Below are positions 12,150 to 24,050 of a DNA stretch of 64,000 bases, in pieces. The DNA lies in the NCBI GenBank assembly GCA_949752795.1, contig OX457057.1, forward strand, positions 10,096,632-10,160,631. The letters run 5' to 3'. The notes below the pieces were generated by a model. It saw only the letters and a list, made by a program, of their open reading frames with translations. It had not been told where the DNA came from and ran no database searches. The stretch is from Hyperoodon ampullatus (Eukaryota > Chordata > Mammalia > Artiodactyla > Ziphiidae). The translations under genes and the position numbers were made by a program. The first letter of the stretch is position 1; each line of letters begins with the position of its first letter.

Positions 12150-15092
12150 GAATAGAGGTGCAATGAACATTGTGGTACATGACTCTTCTTGAATTATGGT
12201 TTTCTCAGGGTACATGCCCAGTAGTGGGATTGCTGGGTCGTATGGTAGTTCTATTTTTAGTTTTTTAACGAACCTCCATACTGTTCTCCATAAAGGCTGT
12301 ATCAATTTACATTCCCACCAACAGTGCAAGAGGGTTCCCTTTTCTCCACACCCTCTCCAGCATTCATGGTTTATAGTTTTTTTCATGATGGCCATTCTGA
12401 CGGGTGTGAAGTGATACCTCATTGCAGCTTTGATTTGCATTTCTCTAATGATTAGTGATGTTGAAAATTCTTTCATGTGTTTGTTGGCAATCTGTATATC
12501 TTCTTTGGAGAAATGCCTATTTAGGTCTTCTGCCCATTTTTGGATTGGGTTGTTTGTTTTTTTGATATTGAGCTGCATGAGCTGCTTGTAAATTTTGGAG
12601 ATTAATCCTTTGTCAGTTGCTTCATTTGCAAATATGTCCTCCCATTCTGAGGGTTGTCTTTTTGTCTTGTTTATGGTTTCCTTGGCTGTGCAAAAGCTTT
12701 TAAGTTTCATTAGGTCCCACTTGTTTATTTTTGTTTTCATTTCCATTTCTCTAGGAGGTGGGTCAAAAAGGATCTTGCTGTGATTTATGTCATAGTGTGC
12801 TCTGCCTATGTTTTCCTCTAAGAGTTTTATAGTGTCTGGCCTCACATTTAGGTCTTTAATCCATTTTGAGTTTACTTTTGTGTATGGTGTTAGGAAGTGT
12901 TCTAATTTCATTCTTTTACATGTAGCTGTCCAGTTTTCCCAGCACCATGTATTGAAGAGGCTGTCTTTTCTCCATTGTATATTCTTGCCTCCTTTATCAA
13001 AATAAGGTGACCATGTGTGTGGGTTTATCTCTGGGCTTTCTATCCTGTACCATTGATCTATATTTCTGTTTTTGTGCCAGTACCATACTGTCTTGATTAC
13101 TGTAGCTTTGTAGTATAGTCTAAGTCAGGGAGTCTGATTCTTCCAGCTCCGTTTTTCTTTCTCAAGATTGCTTTGGCTATTTGGGGTCTTTTGTGTTTCC
13201 ATACAAATTGTGCAATTTTTTGCTCTAGTTCTGTGAAAAATGCCAGTGGTAGTTTGATAGGGATTGCACTGAATCTGTAGATTGCTTTGGGTAGTAGAGT
13301 CATTTTCACAATGTTGATTCTTCCAATCCAAGAACATGGTATATCTCTCCATCTGTTTGTATCATCTTTAATTTCTTTCATCAATGTCTTATAGTTTTCT
13401 GCATATAGGTCTTTTGTCTCCTTAGGTAGCTTTATTCCTAGGTATTTTATTCTTTTTGTTGCAATGGTAAATGGGAGTGTTTCCTTAATTTCACTTTCAG
13501 ATTTTTCATCATTAGTGTATAAGAATGCCAGAGATTTCTGTGCATTAATTTTGTATCCTGCTACTTTACCAAATTCGTTGATTAGCTCTAGTAGTTTTCT
13601 GGTAGCGTCTTTAGGATTCTGTACATATAGTATCATGTCATCTGCAAACAGTGACAGCTTTACTTCTTTTCCAATTTGGATTCCTTTTATTTATTTTTCT
13701 TTTCTCATTGCTGTGGCTAAAACTTCCAAAACTATGTTGCATAATAGAGGTGAGAGTGGACAAACTTGTCTTGTTCCTGATCTTAGTGGAAATGGTTTCA
13801 GTTTTTCACCATTGAGGACGATGTTGGCTGTGGGTTTGTCATATATGGCCTTTATTATGTTGAGGTAAGTTTCCCTCTATGTCTACTTTCTGGAGGGTTT
13901 TTATCATAAATGGGTGTTGAATTTTGTCAAAAGTTTTTTCAGCATCTATTGAGGTGATCATATTGTTTTTCTCCTTCAACTTGTTAATATGGTGTATCAC
14001 ATTGATTGGTTTGAGTATATTGAAGAATCCTGGCATTCCTGGTATAAACCCCACCTGATCATGGCGTATGATCCTTTTAATGTGCTGTTGGATTCTGTTT
14101 GCTAGTATTTTGTTGAGAATTTTTGCATCTATGTTCATCAGTGATATTGGCCTGTAGTTTTCTTTCTTTGTGACATCTTGGTCTGGTTTTGGTATCAGGG
14201 CAATGGTGGCCTTGTAGGATGAGTTGGGGAGAGTTCCTCTCTCTGGTATATTTTGGAAGAGTTTGAGAAGGATAGGTGTTAGCTCTTCTCTAAATATTTG
14301 ATAGAATTTGCCTGTGAAGTCATCTGGTCCTGGGCTTGTTTGTTGGAAGATTTTCAATCACAGTATCAATTTCAGTGCTTGTGATTGGTCTGTTTATATT
14401 TTCTATTTCTTCCTGGTTCAGTCTCAGAAGGTTGTGCTTTTCTAAGAATGTGTCCATTTCTTCCAGATTGTCCATTTTATTGGCATAGAGTTGCTTGTAG
14501 TAATCTCTCATGATCCTTTGTATTTCTGCTGTGTCAGTTGTTACTTCTCCTTTTTCATTTCTAATTGTGTTAATTTGAGTCTTCTTTTTTTTCTTGATGA
14601 GTTTGGCTAATGGTTTATCAATTTGTTTATCTTCTCAAAGAACCAGCTGTTAGTATTATTGATCTTTGCTATTGTTTCCTTCATTTCTTTTTCATTTATT
14701 TCTGATCTGATCTTTATGATTTCTTTCCTTCTGCTAACTATGGGGTTTCTTTGTTCTTCTTTCTCTAATTGCTTTAGGTGTAAGGTTAGGTTGTTTATTT
14801 GAGATGTTTCTTGTTTCTTGCTGTAGGAGTGTATTGCTATAAACTTCCCTCTTAGAACTGCTTTTGCCTCATCCCATAGGTTTTGGGTCATTGTGTTTTC
14901 ACTGTCATTTTTTTCTAGATTTTTTTGATTTCCTGTTTGATTTCTTCAGTGATCTCTTGGTTATTAAGTAGTGTATTGCTTAGCCTCCAGGTGTTTGTAT
15001 TTTTTTACAGATTTTTTTCCAGTAATTGATATCTAGTCTCATAGTGTTGTGGTCAGAAAAGATACTTGATACAATTTCAATTTTCTTAAACT
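12150..15092 (-). mobile_element. LINE-1 with broken ORF2, lacking both ends
   Basis: About 2.9 kb of L1 ORF2 on the minus strand. The pieces are: N-proximal linker (14891-14607), RT start with '[11 protein letters not shown]' and the [13 protein letters not shown] form of RT motif A (14357-13839), post-active-site region (13636-13097), and C-terminal domain with the cysteine-rich [10 protein letters not shown] segment (12911-about 12150). Frameshifts and stops separate them, so it cannot code for a working protein. The 5' endonuclease part and, unusually, the 3' UTR and poly-A tail are missing. At its 3' side it lies next to the truncated LTR copy A. Confidence 0.9.
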
Positions 15093-18000
15093 GCCCCTGC
15101 ATTTCTTACCTTTTCAAGCAGCTCTTAGGGTGTGGAGAGCCCAGCACTTCCCCCAGTCTCAGCAGAATCCGCACCCTCCCCCATCAATCAGGAAGGAACA
15201 AAGGTGCTGAATGGCTTTGATGTCCATATCCCCATCCTACCTGAGCCTTCTCTGGTTCATTAGCTGGCTGGTTGCCGTGGCTGCAGGTGGTGGCAGCCCT
15301 TCCCAGGGAATCTATTTGCTCATGTTGATAAACCTGAGTGGAAACCTGAGGGCGGAGGCTGGAGAGATGTGGAAACTGGAAGGCTCTTAGGGGGTCTGGT
15401 TCTAAGCCTGGCCTATGGTCTAGTCTGACCCCACACCTGGGATGTTGTCCCCATTTCCATGGGAAATACACTGTGGTTCTGCAGGGGGAGTGAGGGATGG
15501 CAGTCTGGGATTAAAATCCTGGACAGGGCAGGGATGGTGTGGGGAGGGGCCCCACAAGGAGCCACCACATGGCTGGTGGAGGCCACACTGCCCAAGGCAA
15601 GCGTGAACCCTCAGCAGATGTGATGGATGCTTGGCGGATGCCAGTTCATGCTAAATTTCGAGCCTGAATGAGGCTCTCCATTCCCATAAATACATAGTGT
15701 CTGTGGGCTGGGAGATAGGCTGGGGTGGTGGTACTTCTGCTGACTTGCAGTCAGGCTGGCAGGATCCACCAGGACAACATAATCTGAGTATTGATGTGGC
15801 CACATGTGTATTCCCGGTGAGTGGACCCTGGGGACATGCAAGAAAAAGTGGCCTCTGACATTTATGCAGGTTCGTGAGCCTCAGATACAGCTGGGACTGT
15901 TAGGTCACTGGCAGCGGGGCTGGAGGCTGATTACAACATGTAGAAATGAGAACTGAGCTCCTGTGATACCTGCTGAGGTCTTCAGACTGCTGGAACTTGG
16001 CTCCTGTTATCTGATGCTGGGATTCGAGCTCTGATCCTACTGTTCTCTTTAGATAGCACCATCTTCTATGAATGCTCAAGGATTCTGGAGGAAGATTCTG
16101 GAAGAGGAGGGAAGGTGTCCCTCCCACCGTTTCACTGTATTCTCATCAACTCTGCCAACAAGTCAGTGTTCTCTGCTCACAGGGGAGCCTTGAGGCTCCC
16201 AGAGGGTCCCTGGCACAGCCCAGGGTATCAGGTATGAGGATAGGTGGACACTCCACTGGAGACTGAGCCTCCATCCCCGAGGGCTCCTTTTGAGGCTGGT
16301 TGACGTGTGGTTGCCTCACCCTGATTATTCAGTCAGGGGCTCACTTGGGGATGGTGGATCTGTACTGCAAAAGCACTCGCAGCTCTGGTACCAAAGATCT
16401 CCAGAGAGCAATTGAGCTCATGACTAACGTCCTGAACATGCATGTGACATTTTACCAGAAAAGCACATTGTATGTTTTCCAAGGCTGTCTCACTTATACC
16501 CTGGAAAGGCATGTTTTCAGAAAATGGATCACGTTTGCAAACAACAGAGAACAATGTTCCTTTCTGTTTTTAAAAATTCTTTTATGTGGAAAAATAATGT
16601 AAAGTTTGGATGTGTGTTCATTAGCCTGGAGTCTTAAAGAACAAGGCTACCTTGTTGGTTGCAGGCAAATGAAATCCACAGGGGTCTGCTTTGGGGAGGT
16701 TTCGGTAAGAGTAGACCACTTTGCAAATAATAAATCACTTAACCTTCAAGGTCATTAGAGACCACTAAAAAGAATTTTATGGCCAAGGCCCAGGGCCTGC
16801 AGCTGACTCAGTTGGTGGTGGTGAGATGTTAAGGAAATAGAGCCTTGATGTGTTCCAGGGTCCAGTTAAGCGTAATAAGGGTGTAAAAACCACCTGTCTC
16901 CAGCCACTGACTGCACTTAGAGTTCAAGCCTATAGCATTGGTGGGCAGAGGAGAAGGAAAGGAGGAGGGGGAGGGAGAGGGGGAGAAGGAGGAGGATGGG
17001 TGGGTGGGGAGGGGGAAGCATGGATGTTCAATGCAAACCTCTCCATCACTGGCGAAAGCAATCAGTATGCATGCATTTTTCAGCCTTTCTGTATAAAGGC
17101 TTCCCATAGGGAAGAAGCAATATTCAGTTCTAGGGCCAGAGCCAGAGTGTGTGGCCACCCTTTGGTCTCTACTGTGGTACCCAGGCCTACCTGTACCATC
17201 TGTGAAGCCAGGACCAGAGTACAAATACCCTCCACACACCCATATCTAAACATTCATAAGTCATAAAGATAAACTGCTAAGAAAACGTTCCACCCAGCTA
17301 CCTTGACAAAAATACCTTCTTAATGACTTGGAAGACCAGGTTTAAAGGATGATTCTTGAATTCCTGGAAATCTGTACCAGAATATGGCAGTGTGGGGAGA
17401 GCTGAGCCGTATAAGACCTTCCCCTTTCTCTTCTCAGCCCTGGCTCCTTCCTGAGCCTCTAAGGGTCTTGTGTACCCATGTGTGGATATCCCAGCCTACA
17501 CATCCAGCCTCTGTTCACATGCCCAGCCAACATCCACTGCCTGGCCACTCAGTTCACCCTGGAGGAGGGATGCTGGGAAGGGGCCCATCCCTGAGCTTGG
17601 GGTCATTTGTGCAGAGAATTCTGGGATCCTGAGGATGTGCTACAATAGGGCACTGGTACTGGGTGGGTGTGTGCCCTTGGCCTCACAGATTCTTTACCCC
17701 AGAGGAAGAGGACAACTGGAGGAGAACTGGAACAGGGCCCTCTAAAGCACTGGACCCAAATAGGGGCCCATTGCCCAGATCCAAGGGCTGCACTGGTGGT
17801 TCCTGCTGTGTTCACGATGAGATGAATTCATTTGTGATGCTGCCAGAACCTTCTGGTCATCAGATCTTAAGGAGAGCAAGATGGTAAGACAAGATACTTT
17901 GGTGGGAAAAAAAAAAAGATACTTTAGTGGTTTTGATTCTCCTGAATGGGTCTGAGATGTTGAATTTGAGGCTTAAAATAAACTCATCCCGGCTGCACCT

Positions 18001-18119
18001 AGCAAGTGCAGGTTGCTTTTCCTGGAGTCTCGCATACAACTCCAGGAAATGTGCCATTCTGTGCTGTCCCTGCCAGGCCAGCTCCTGCTGACCCGAGAAG
18101 GGAATATGCAGTTGGGTGT
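15093..18119. other. Intergenic, with G-rich purine tract
   Basis: Three kilobases with no gene or repeat that I can name. At 16953-17030 is a strongly G/A-skewed tract with many GGG runs. Frames crossing it (16829-17266, both strands) are low-complexity. A frame at 16300-16602 on the plus strand has no recognisable domain. Confidence 0.4.
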
Positions 18120-18285
18120 AGAGAGGGCATGCAGTGGTCAGAGCACAAAGCCTACTCCATCACTAACTAGCTTTGTCCCACCAGATAAGTTATTCCCAAG
18201 ACCAAATCACATCTCTCAATGACCACATGGAGGTGATGGATCCATAAAGGTGAGACAATAATGGTACCTGCCTGTAATAGTTTAT
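18120..18285 (+). mobile_element. MIR SINE
   Basis: Sense MIR text: 'catcactaactagctttg', 'gataagttattcccaagacc', then 'gtgagacaataatggtacctg'. It abuts the MLT2 LTR that follows. Confidence 0.55.
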
Positions 18286-18289
18286 TGTA

Positions 18290-18660
18290 CCCAGACGTGA
18301 GGTTAAACATTATTCTGGATGTTTCTATGAGGGTGTTTTTAGATTAAATTAACATTTCAATCAGTGGAATTTGAGTAAAGCAGATTGCCCTCCATAATGT
18401 GGGTGGGCCTCATCTAATAAGTTGAAGGCCTTAATAGAATAAAAGACTGACTGCCCCTAGGGAAGAGGGTCTGTGCAGCAGATGCCTCCAGACTTGAACT
18501 GCTACATTGGCTCTTCCCTGGGTCTCCAGCCTGCTGGCCCGTCCTGCAGATTGTGGACTTGTGAGCCTCCACAATCACATGAGCCAATTCCTTAAAATAA
18601 ATCATATATATATATATATACACATCCTATTGGAGAACCCTGATGAATATACTACCTTAC
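18290..18660 (+). mobile_element. MLT2-type ERVL LTR
   Basis: Follows the MLT2 consensus: 'attattctggatgtttctatgagggtgt', 'gagtaaagcagattgccctcc', 'gtgggtgggcctcatct', 'gagccaattccttaaaataaat', an (AT)n at 18606-18620, and 'cctattggagaaccctga'. It is a solo LTR with no internal genes. Confidence 0.8.
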
Positions 18661-18779
18661 AGGGGTGAGTTGTACAAAGGGCTTGGTTCAGCACCTAGCA
18701 TGGACAGTGCTCTCGATACACATAAATTATTATTATAACCAAGAGCACAGCTTTGGAGTCCAACGGCCACAAATCTGTT

Positions 18780-19420
18780 CTGGCTCTTCCATGTCCTGTC
18801 ATCCACCACCTTCTCTGAGCTTTGGTTTCCTCACCTATGAAACTGAGAAATGGAATATTGCCTGCCATATCAGTAAACAAAGGATGCACAGTCATCAGTG
18901 ATTGTAGCCACTGCCGATGGCGAGCCGGTGAGCCCTGACGGAACTCAAGAAGGAAAAGAATACCTGCTATCTAGCAGCCATCAGACTGCAGCCACTCCCC
19001 CTCGGTGAGCCCCGAGGAAACACAGGATATGAAAACACAGGATACTGGCCCCAGATAGGTGAGGTGCATATCAAAGGAATCATTTCAGTAAGCCCAGACT
19101 CTTGCATCTTCCCATATATAGAAAAGCACTAAATTCCTTGAGAGGTCTGGTTTTCTTTAATTAACAATAATCTTTTGACGTTCAGACTACCTACCCTTTG
19201 TTGCAAAATTCCTATATATCCTAGCTCCCCACCGTTGCCTCCTTGGAGCAGTTCTCAGGGCTACTTGAGATGCTGCCTCGTCGGCTTGAAGTCCTAAAAA
19301 TTCCCACCGAATAAAACATAACTCTCAGTTTTTAGGTTGTGCAGTTTTTTTCAGTCGACAAAATGAGGATGATAGCAGCTCTCCACTTGAGTCGTGAGGA
19401 TGCTTAAGTAGAGCTCAGGT
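18780..19420 (-). mobile_element. MIR interrupted by an LTR
   Basis: The left part (18790-18850) reads 'ctctgagctttggtttcctc' and the right part (19365-19420) continues with 'aaaatgaggatgatagc' and 'gtgaggatgctt'. Together these give the order of a MIR core. The LTR at 18856-19364 is inserted between them. The MIR reads in sense on the plus strand, so this entry's strand label is uncertain. Confidence 0.45.
18856..19364 (+). mobile_element. Solo ERV class I-like LTR (copy B)
   Basis: Has the features of a gammaretrovirus-type LTR: a TATA-like 'cctatatatcctagctcc' near 19212, an R/U5-like 'gcagttctcagggcta', an AATAAA at 19310-19315, and an end rich in T before 'cagtcgaca'. There are no viral genes next to it. 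The exact 5' border and target-site duplication are unclear. Confidence 0.65.
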
Positions 19421-21032
19421 TTGTAGCGTTTCTAGTACTGTGCCTGGAATTCACTTGTTTGCTCTTTCACCCCACATGCATACTGGTTGTGCCCCTACTG
19501 TTCAAACACTGGAGACACAAAGGGCCTGAGTTCCTGCCCTTGGGGAGCTCATGTTCTAGTCCAGAAAAGGTAGACAATAAACATGTAAACAAACAGGTGG
19601 GATAACTTCACACCATGGTACATGCTGTGCAAAAAATAATACAGGATGGCGTGATGAGAGTGGCTCTGAGGAGGTGACACTTGAGACCCAAATGACACTG
19701 GTGGAGATCTGGGAGAGGAGGATGTCCGGCGCAGAGGAGGCCCTCCACTGGTGTGCAGCGTTACCATTGTTGTTAATAATAACTTGAGATGCTACAGCAA
19801 CAGAGAGCACTAAATCTTCTCCTGCTGCTTGTGCAGTGTCACTTCTCAAAGGCGTTTCCCCAGTTGAGCTGTGGCTCCTGGTCAGTATATTTCCTTGGGT
19901 TTGACCACAGATGTCCCTAATGTCCCCACGTCCCCAGTGTTTCACGGGAACTTTCCTTATATCCAGGAGATGACTGTTTCAACTGCCAATACTTGAAAAC
20001 TCTTCTTCTTCCCCCAAATCACGTTCTTTTCAAAACTCTAGGTTGCAGTCTGCAGAAATGATGGTTAATTGGCACCCAGCACGCCTTGGGGCCCCTCCCT
20101 TGCTCACTCATTCATTCAGTAAATGACCACCGGCCCCTAAACTCTGCAGGGTGTGTGTCTTCCGAGCAAAGAGCTGAGCCTGCTGACCACAATGAATCAC
20201 TTGAAGTGGACCGAAGGATTAAAATAGACTCATTAAGAGGGAATTCATCTATCAGAACCTATTATAACAAGGGTCTAGTGCTGTTTCCACAACTTGGGGT
20301 ACCACCTCCCTAGGATTCTGGGAGAAACACAGTGTGCCTTTGGTGGGGGCCCAGTTGGATCCAGGGCCTTTAGTTGTGTCCCTGGTAGGATGCTCCCGGG
20401 AATGGCGACTGGAGATTGTGATGACAGACTGCAATTCCAACCCCACACAAGTCTCAGCTGAGTCTGTGGCCAGGCTGGGGAGGTGCTGGTGTTAGATTGT
20501 TTCGTGTCCTCTGAGCCCTCGGCCCCCTACTCCATGGTCTTTTCTATCTCCCCTATGATGGCCCAACATCAGTGCAGTTCTCTCTCCTGATTGAAAACTG
20601 TCTCCAGAAACCTTCATTCACAGTAAGGTACAAATGATGACTGGAGCCTTTCGACAGGAATTCGAGCAGCACCTAACGGTTCCTGATGACCAATTTGTTT
20701 GCCTATATTGTTTCCTCAATGGAAGCGTTACCTGCACTGAGGGTGGGGCCCATGGAGGTTGCCATGGAGTCTGGGAAGATGCTGGGCTACTTCTCCATTT
20801 GCCCAGCGACTCTGAGAAGACAGCCCCTCTGAGCCAGGGGTCTCCTCCACTGGAGCCAGCAATGCTGGGGGCTAGAAAGGTGACCGGGAGTCTCCTCGAG
20901 GGTGAAGAGGAGAAAGAAGAGTAGAGACAGAGAGTGGAAGAGGAGGAAAGAGAGAAGGGGAGAGGGAAGCAAGGAGGCGGGAGAAGGAGGCAGGATTCGG
21001 CTCAGAACGACCCAATCAGAGGTCCCCGAGTG
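19421..21032. other. Intergenic, with GA-rich tract
   Basis: Possibly contains another copy of the unnamed old dispersed repeat near 19440-19740. The 20885-21000 part is a GA-rich purine tract. Nothing else recognised. Confidence 0.35.
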
Positions 21033-21248
21033 ACGGCTGATTTTATGCATCAATTTGACTGGGTCATAGGGTGCCCAGTTATTTGGTTAAACATCCTTTC
21101 TGGGTGTGTCTGTGAGGGTGTTTCTGGATTAGATTAGGATTTGAATCTGTAGACTGAGTAAAGCAGATCCCCCTCCCCAAAGTGGGTGGGCAGCACCGAA
21201 TCCATCAGGGGGCCTGAATAGAACAAAAAGGAGGAGAAAGGAGGAATT

Positions 21249-21280
<32 letters not shown>

Positions 21281-21582
21281 CGTCTCCATCTCTCCCTCCC
21301 TCTCCCTCCCCCCTCCCTCTCCCTCTGCCTGACTACTTGAGCTGAGTTTTCTCCTGCCCTCAAACTAGAACTTAACCATTGCCTCTCCTGGCTATCAGGC
21401 CTTTGGACTCAGACCAGAACTGCACCACCAGCATTCCTTGGGCCTCCAGCTGGCTGGCCGCAGACTGTGGGACTTCTCAGTTCCCATAACTGCCTGAGCC
21501 AATTCCTTATAATTCAGAGAGATGGATAGACAGACAGAGCTCCTATTGATTCTGTTTCTCTAGAGAGCCCTGCCTAATACAC
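21033..21582 (+). mobile_element. MLT2-type ERVL LTR with internal (CT)n
   Basis: Starts 'gctgattttatgcatcaatttgactgggtca' (split here only for reading) and proceeds through 'tctgtgagggtgtttctgg', 'gactgagtaaagcagatcc', 'ctgaatagaacaaaaagg', 'gagccaattccttataatt' and ends 'agagccctgcctaataca'. A (TC)n microsatellite fills 21249-21285, followed by CCCTCC-type text. Confidence 0.8.
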
Positions 21583-22162
21583 CCAACCATCCACACTTGA
21601 CTGGTTCCTCCCACTTACTCTCTGTCACAAGGCCTCAGTTATTTCCTTCATGGTGCTTATCACTACCTGCAATTACAGTTTTGTTTACTTGTTTGTTTTA
21701 TATTCTACCCATAAGATTATTGAGGCCCAAGCGAGCCGGGGCCCCACATTCCTTCTGGAAGGTGTACCCACAATTCCTGGACCAGGGCACTTAGCAAGCA
21801 CTCAGTAATTCTTTGTGGAGGCAAAGATGCAAGAGAGCAATGAGGAAGAAACATAAGGAATATATTATGGGAAACAATGGAGAGGTGCTTCCCCAAATAT
21901 TCCAGGAGCTTCTCACCAGCCCCTCGTCTAAGTGTCAGTCCCCAGCAAGGTCGGACGCTGCTGATACCCATCATCTTGCATCAACCTGCTGGGTGCATGG
22001 CATTGTTTCATACTGTCTCTGAACCAAAGTGCTGCAGTCCACATCCTGGAAAACACTGCCTGGCACAGCCTATGCTCCAAAGAATGTCACACACACCCTA
22101 AGGCCACTGATGGAGGTTTTACAGAAGCCAAGTCCCAGGCTTTTTTGTTTTTTGGGTTTTTT
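21583..22162. other. Intergenic stretch 3' of LRRC38
   Basis: No gene or nameable repeat seen. It lies just beyond the candidate LRRC38 poly(A) site. Confidence 0.35.
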
Positions 22163-23051
22163 TTTTTTTAACATTTTATTGGTCCGATATAACCTGCTTT
22201 TTGGAATCCTGGCCTCCAGGAAAGTTTATCACAAGTTCTGGAGATGACAAGTCTGGAACGGTGCCAGCACAGAGAATGAACAGGCGTTATTCAGTTGAGG
22301 AGGAGGTGGCGGGGCAAGATGGAAACAACTTGGCTGTGCTTCAGAGGGAAGAGTGACTCTCAGCAGAGGCCATCACAATTGTACAACAACGACTGTTCTT
22401 CCTTTACCAGTTGCTACCTCTTAGGATAAGGATCAGGGTTTGAGTTCTGTCAACAAATGTTTTTCTGATCCGCTCACCAAAATATAACAACAAACACCCT
22501 TTGGCCAGGTCTTAGCCTTTTCCTCGGTGCCATTTTAGCCAGATGTGGGGTTGTTCTCTGCGTAACACCCTAAGGTGGCCTAGGTCTATTCCAGAAGGGG
22601 CAAAAGTCCTGCTCCCATGGAGACGGACCTGAACTCCAATCCCCACTGTCTGGGCTGCCGCCTCTCAGGAGGAAGGAGAAGCTGCCTGGTCCTGCGGTCC
22701 AGGTCAGAGAAATGGACGGCACAAAGCCATCTTTGCAGGTGAGAGCCGCCAGTCTTCACATCCCCTGCGCTGTTTTCAGCTGTCACCTCTGACACCTGAC
22801 TCGGTCATCTTATCCCCACACGCACCTCGAGCCGAGAGGCAGGCTCTCCTCGGGGAATCCTTCCTGGGCTCCTTCGCTCTGCAGATTCTAAACTCTGAGA
22901 TCAGAGGTCTCAGCGGGTGCGCCCACGGGGCAAGGCTCAGAACAGGTGCTGCTCTGGTCACTGATGGTCAATTCTTCTCCGTTTTCAGCACTTCCCTCGG
23001 AGGAGAGCCACCGGCTGGGGTTCTGGAGAGCGAGGAAGGGGTGCAGGTGGC
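22163..23051 (-). other. LRRC38: Probable LRRC38 3' UTR
   Basis: Runs from the LRRC38 stop codon to the first AATAAA downstream on the minus strand. It has no repeat that I recognise down to the A-rich end at 22141-22170. If the AATAAA at 22180-22175 is used, the 3' UTR is about 0.87-0.89 kb. This is inferred. The genomic A run right after the signal could mean an A-tailed retro-insertion instead. Confidence 0.45.
22175..22180 (-). terminator. Candidate poly(A) signal AATAAA of LRRC38
   Basis: The only AATAAA on the minus strand between the LRRC38 stop and about 21.7 kb. It sits about 870 nt after the stop and is followed within about 5 nt by a genomic A run, which may be a priming artefact trap or a retro-insertion tail. 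Confidence 0.4.
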
Positions 23052-23305
23052 TCAGTCGTCCTCATCCTCGTCTTCGTCCTCAGCGTCTTTGTTGGGGGCA
23101 CACCTCTGGAAGCACTGCACCACGGTGGCCAGAAAGAAGCTGGAGATGATGGCGGCGATGGACACAGCCACGCCGGAGAAGATGATGATGAACAGGTCTG
23201 TGAGCGAGAGGCTGAACTTGCACTCGCTGAAGCTGGCCTCCGACAGCTCTTGCAGGAATATCCTCCTGTTCTCCACGGGCAGGGAGCACTGGATTTCGTC
23301 AAGGC
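23052..23305 (-). CDS. LRRC38: LRRC38 exon 2 (C-terminal coding exon)
   Basis: This exon codes for residues 215 (part) to 298 and the TGA stop at 23054-23052. On the minus strand a pyrimidine-rich tract and CACAG precede the first base at 23305, and phase 1 matches exon 1. Its product finishes the cysteine-rich C-terminal cap (C221, C243), then gives a single membrane helix at about 252-274 ([20 protein letters not shown]), and a short cytoplasmic tail that ends in alternating Asp/Glu ([11 protein letters not shown]). In BK-channel gamma subunits the helix and adjoining tail contact KCNMA1 and shift its voltage dependence. The match to LRRC38 rests on my memory of the family, including the [10 protein letters not shown] tail typical of this paralogue. 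No frameshift or stop is seen. Confidence 0.95.
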
Positions 23306-23889
23306 CTGTGAGAAAGGCAGGCAGAATGAGAGAGAGGCTTAGGCTGCAGCCCAGGATTGCCTACAAGTTAGCAAGGTGAGTGCTTACCAGGTGCAAAGCA
23401 GGCGCGTGCCCCCAAACACAAAAGGGGGAAAAAGTTGACTTCAATGCAATTTAAACGTTTGCAAAAAGCCTCCGGGGAATCACATGGAAGAAACTAGAAT
23501 GTGCTGGTCTCCCTTACTTTAAGGTGTGGCACTCTTGATTTTGAATCACTCAAGGTGGTGACAGAAGGGAGCATAATCTTTTTAGGGTTTAGAAGCTCTG
23601 TAGACCGTAATCCAGATCTGGTAATACCCAGCGCCCTCGGGGCAGAGGGCGGGGCAAGGCTGTGGGATGCGGAGGGGCGGTGCCAACCAATGGCAGTACC
23701 CTCCAGTTTGTAAGGCAGCTTCCCAAGAAGAATGCCAGCCTCCTCTCCACTGCCACCCAGGAGAAACAGAACAGAGGATCAGTGCAGCGCTGTAGAAACT
23801 CCACTCACTACCCTAGAAGGGTTTTCCCTTGGCAGGAGTGGGGAAAATAAATATGTAGTTACGATGCTTGCATGAGCTCCTCTGTGCTT

Positions 23890-24050
23890 CAGAATCCTGA
23901 AGACTATAGTGAAATCCAGATTCCAGGCTCCGCCCCCTGGAGAATCCAATTCAGCAGGCTGCACTGGGACCCGAGACTCTACATTTTTAAAATCCAAGTG
24001 ATTCTGATGCTGCTGGGCCACGAGGCACACGTGAGAAACATTATCTTTTA
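23890..24050 (+). mobile_element. MER5-like hAT-Charlie element
   Basis: Contains the diagnostic run 'ggctccgccccctggagaat', 'aattcagcaggct', 'tacatttttaaaatcc' and 'gtgattctgatgctgctggg'. This is typical of the short MER5/MER58 group; exact member not assigned. Confidence 0.65.

Noticed and set aside
12150..15092. A coding LINE-1 ORF2
   Set aside because: At least four frame breaks, and the endonuclease part and the 3' UTR are missing; it is a dead copy.
11818..19364. A provirus bounded by LTR copies A and B
   Set aside because: No gag, pol or env-like text lies between them. MIR and MLT2 elements older than such a provirus occupy the interval.
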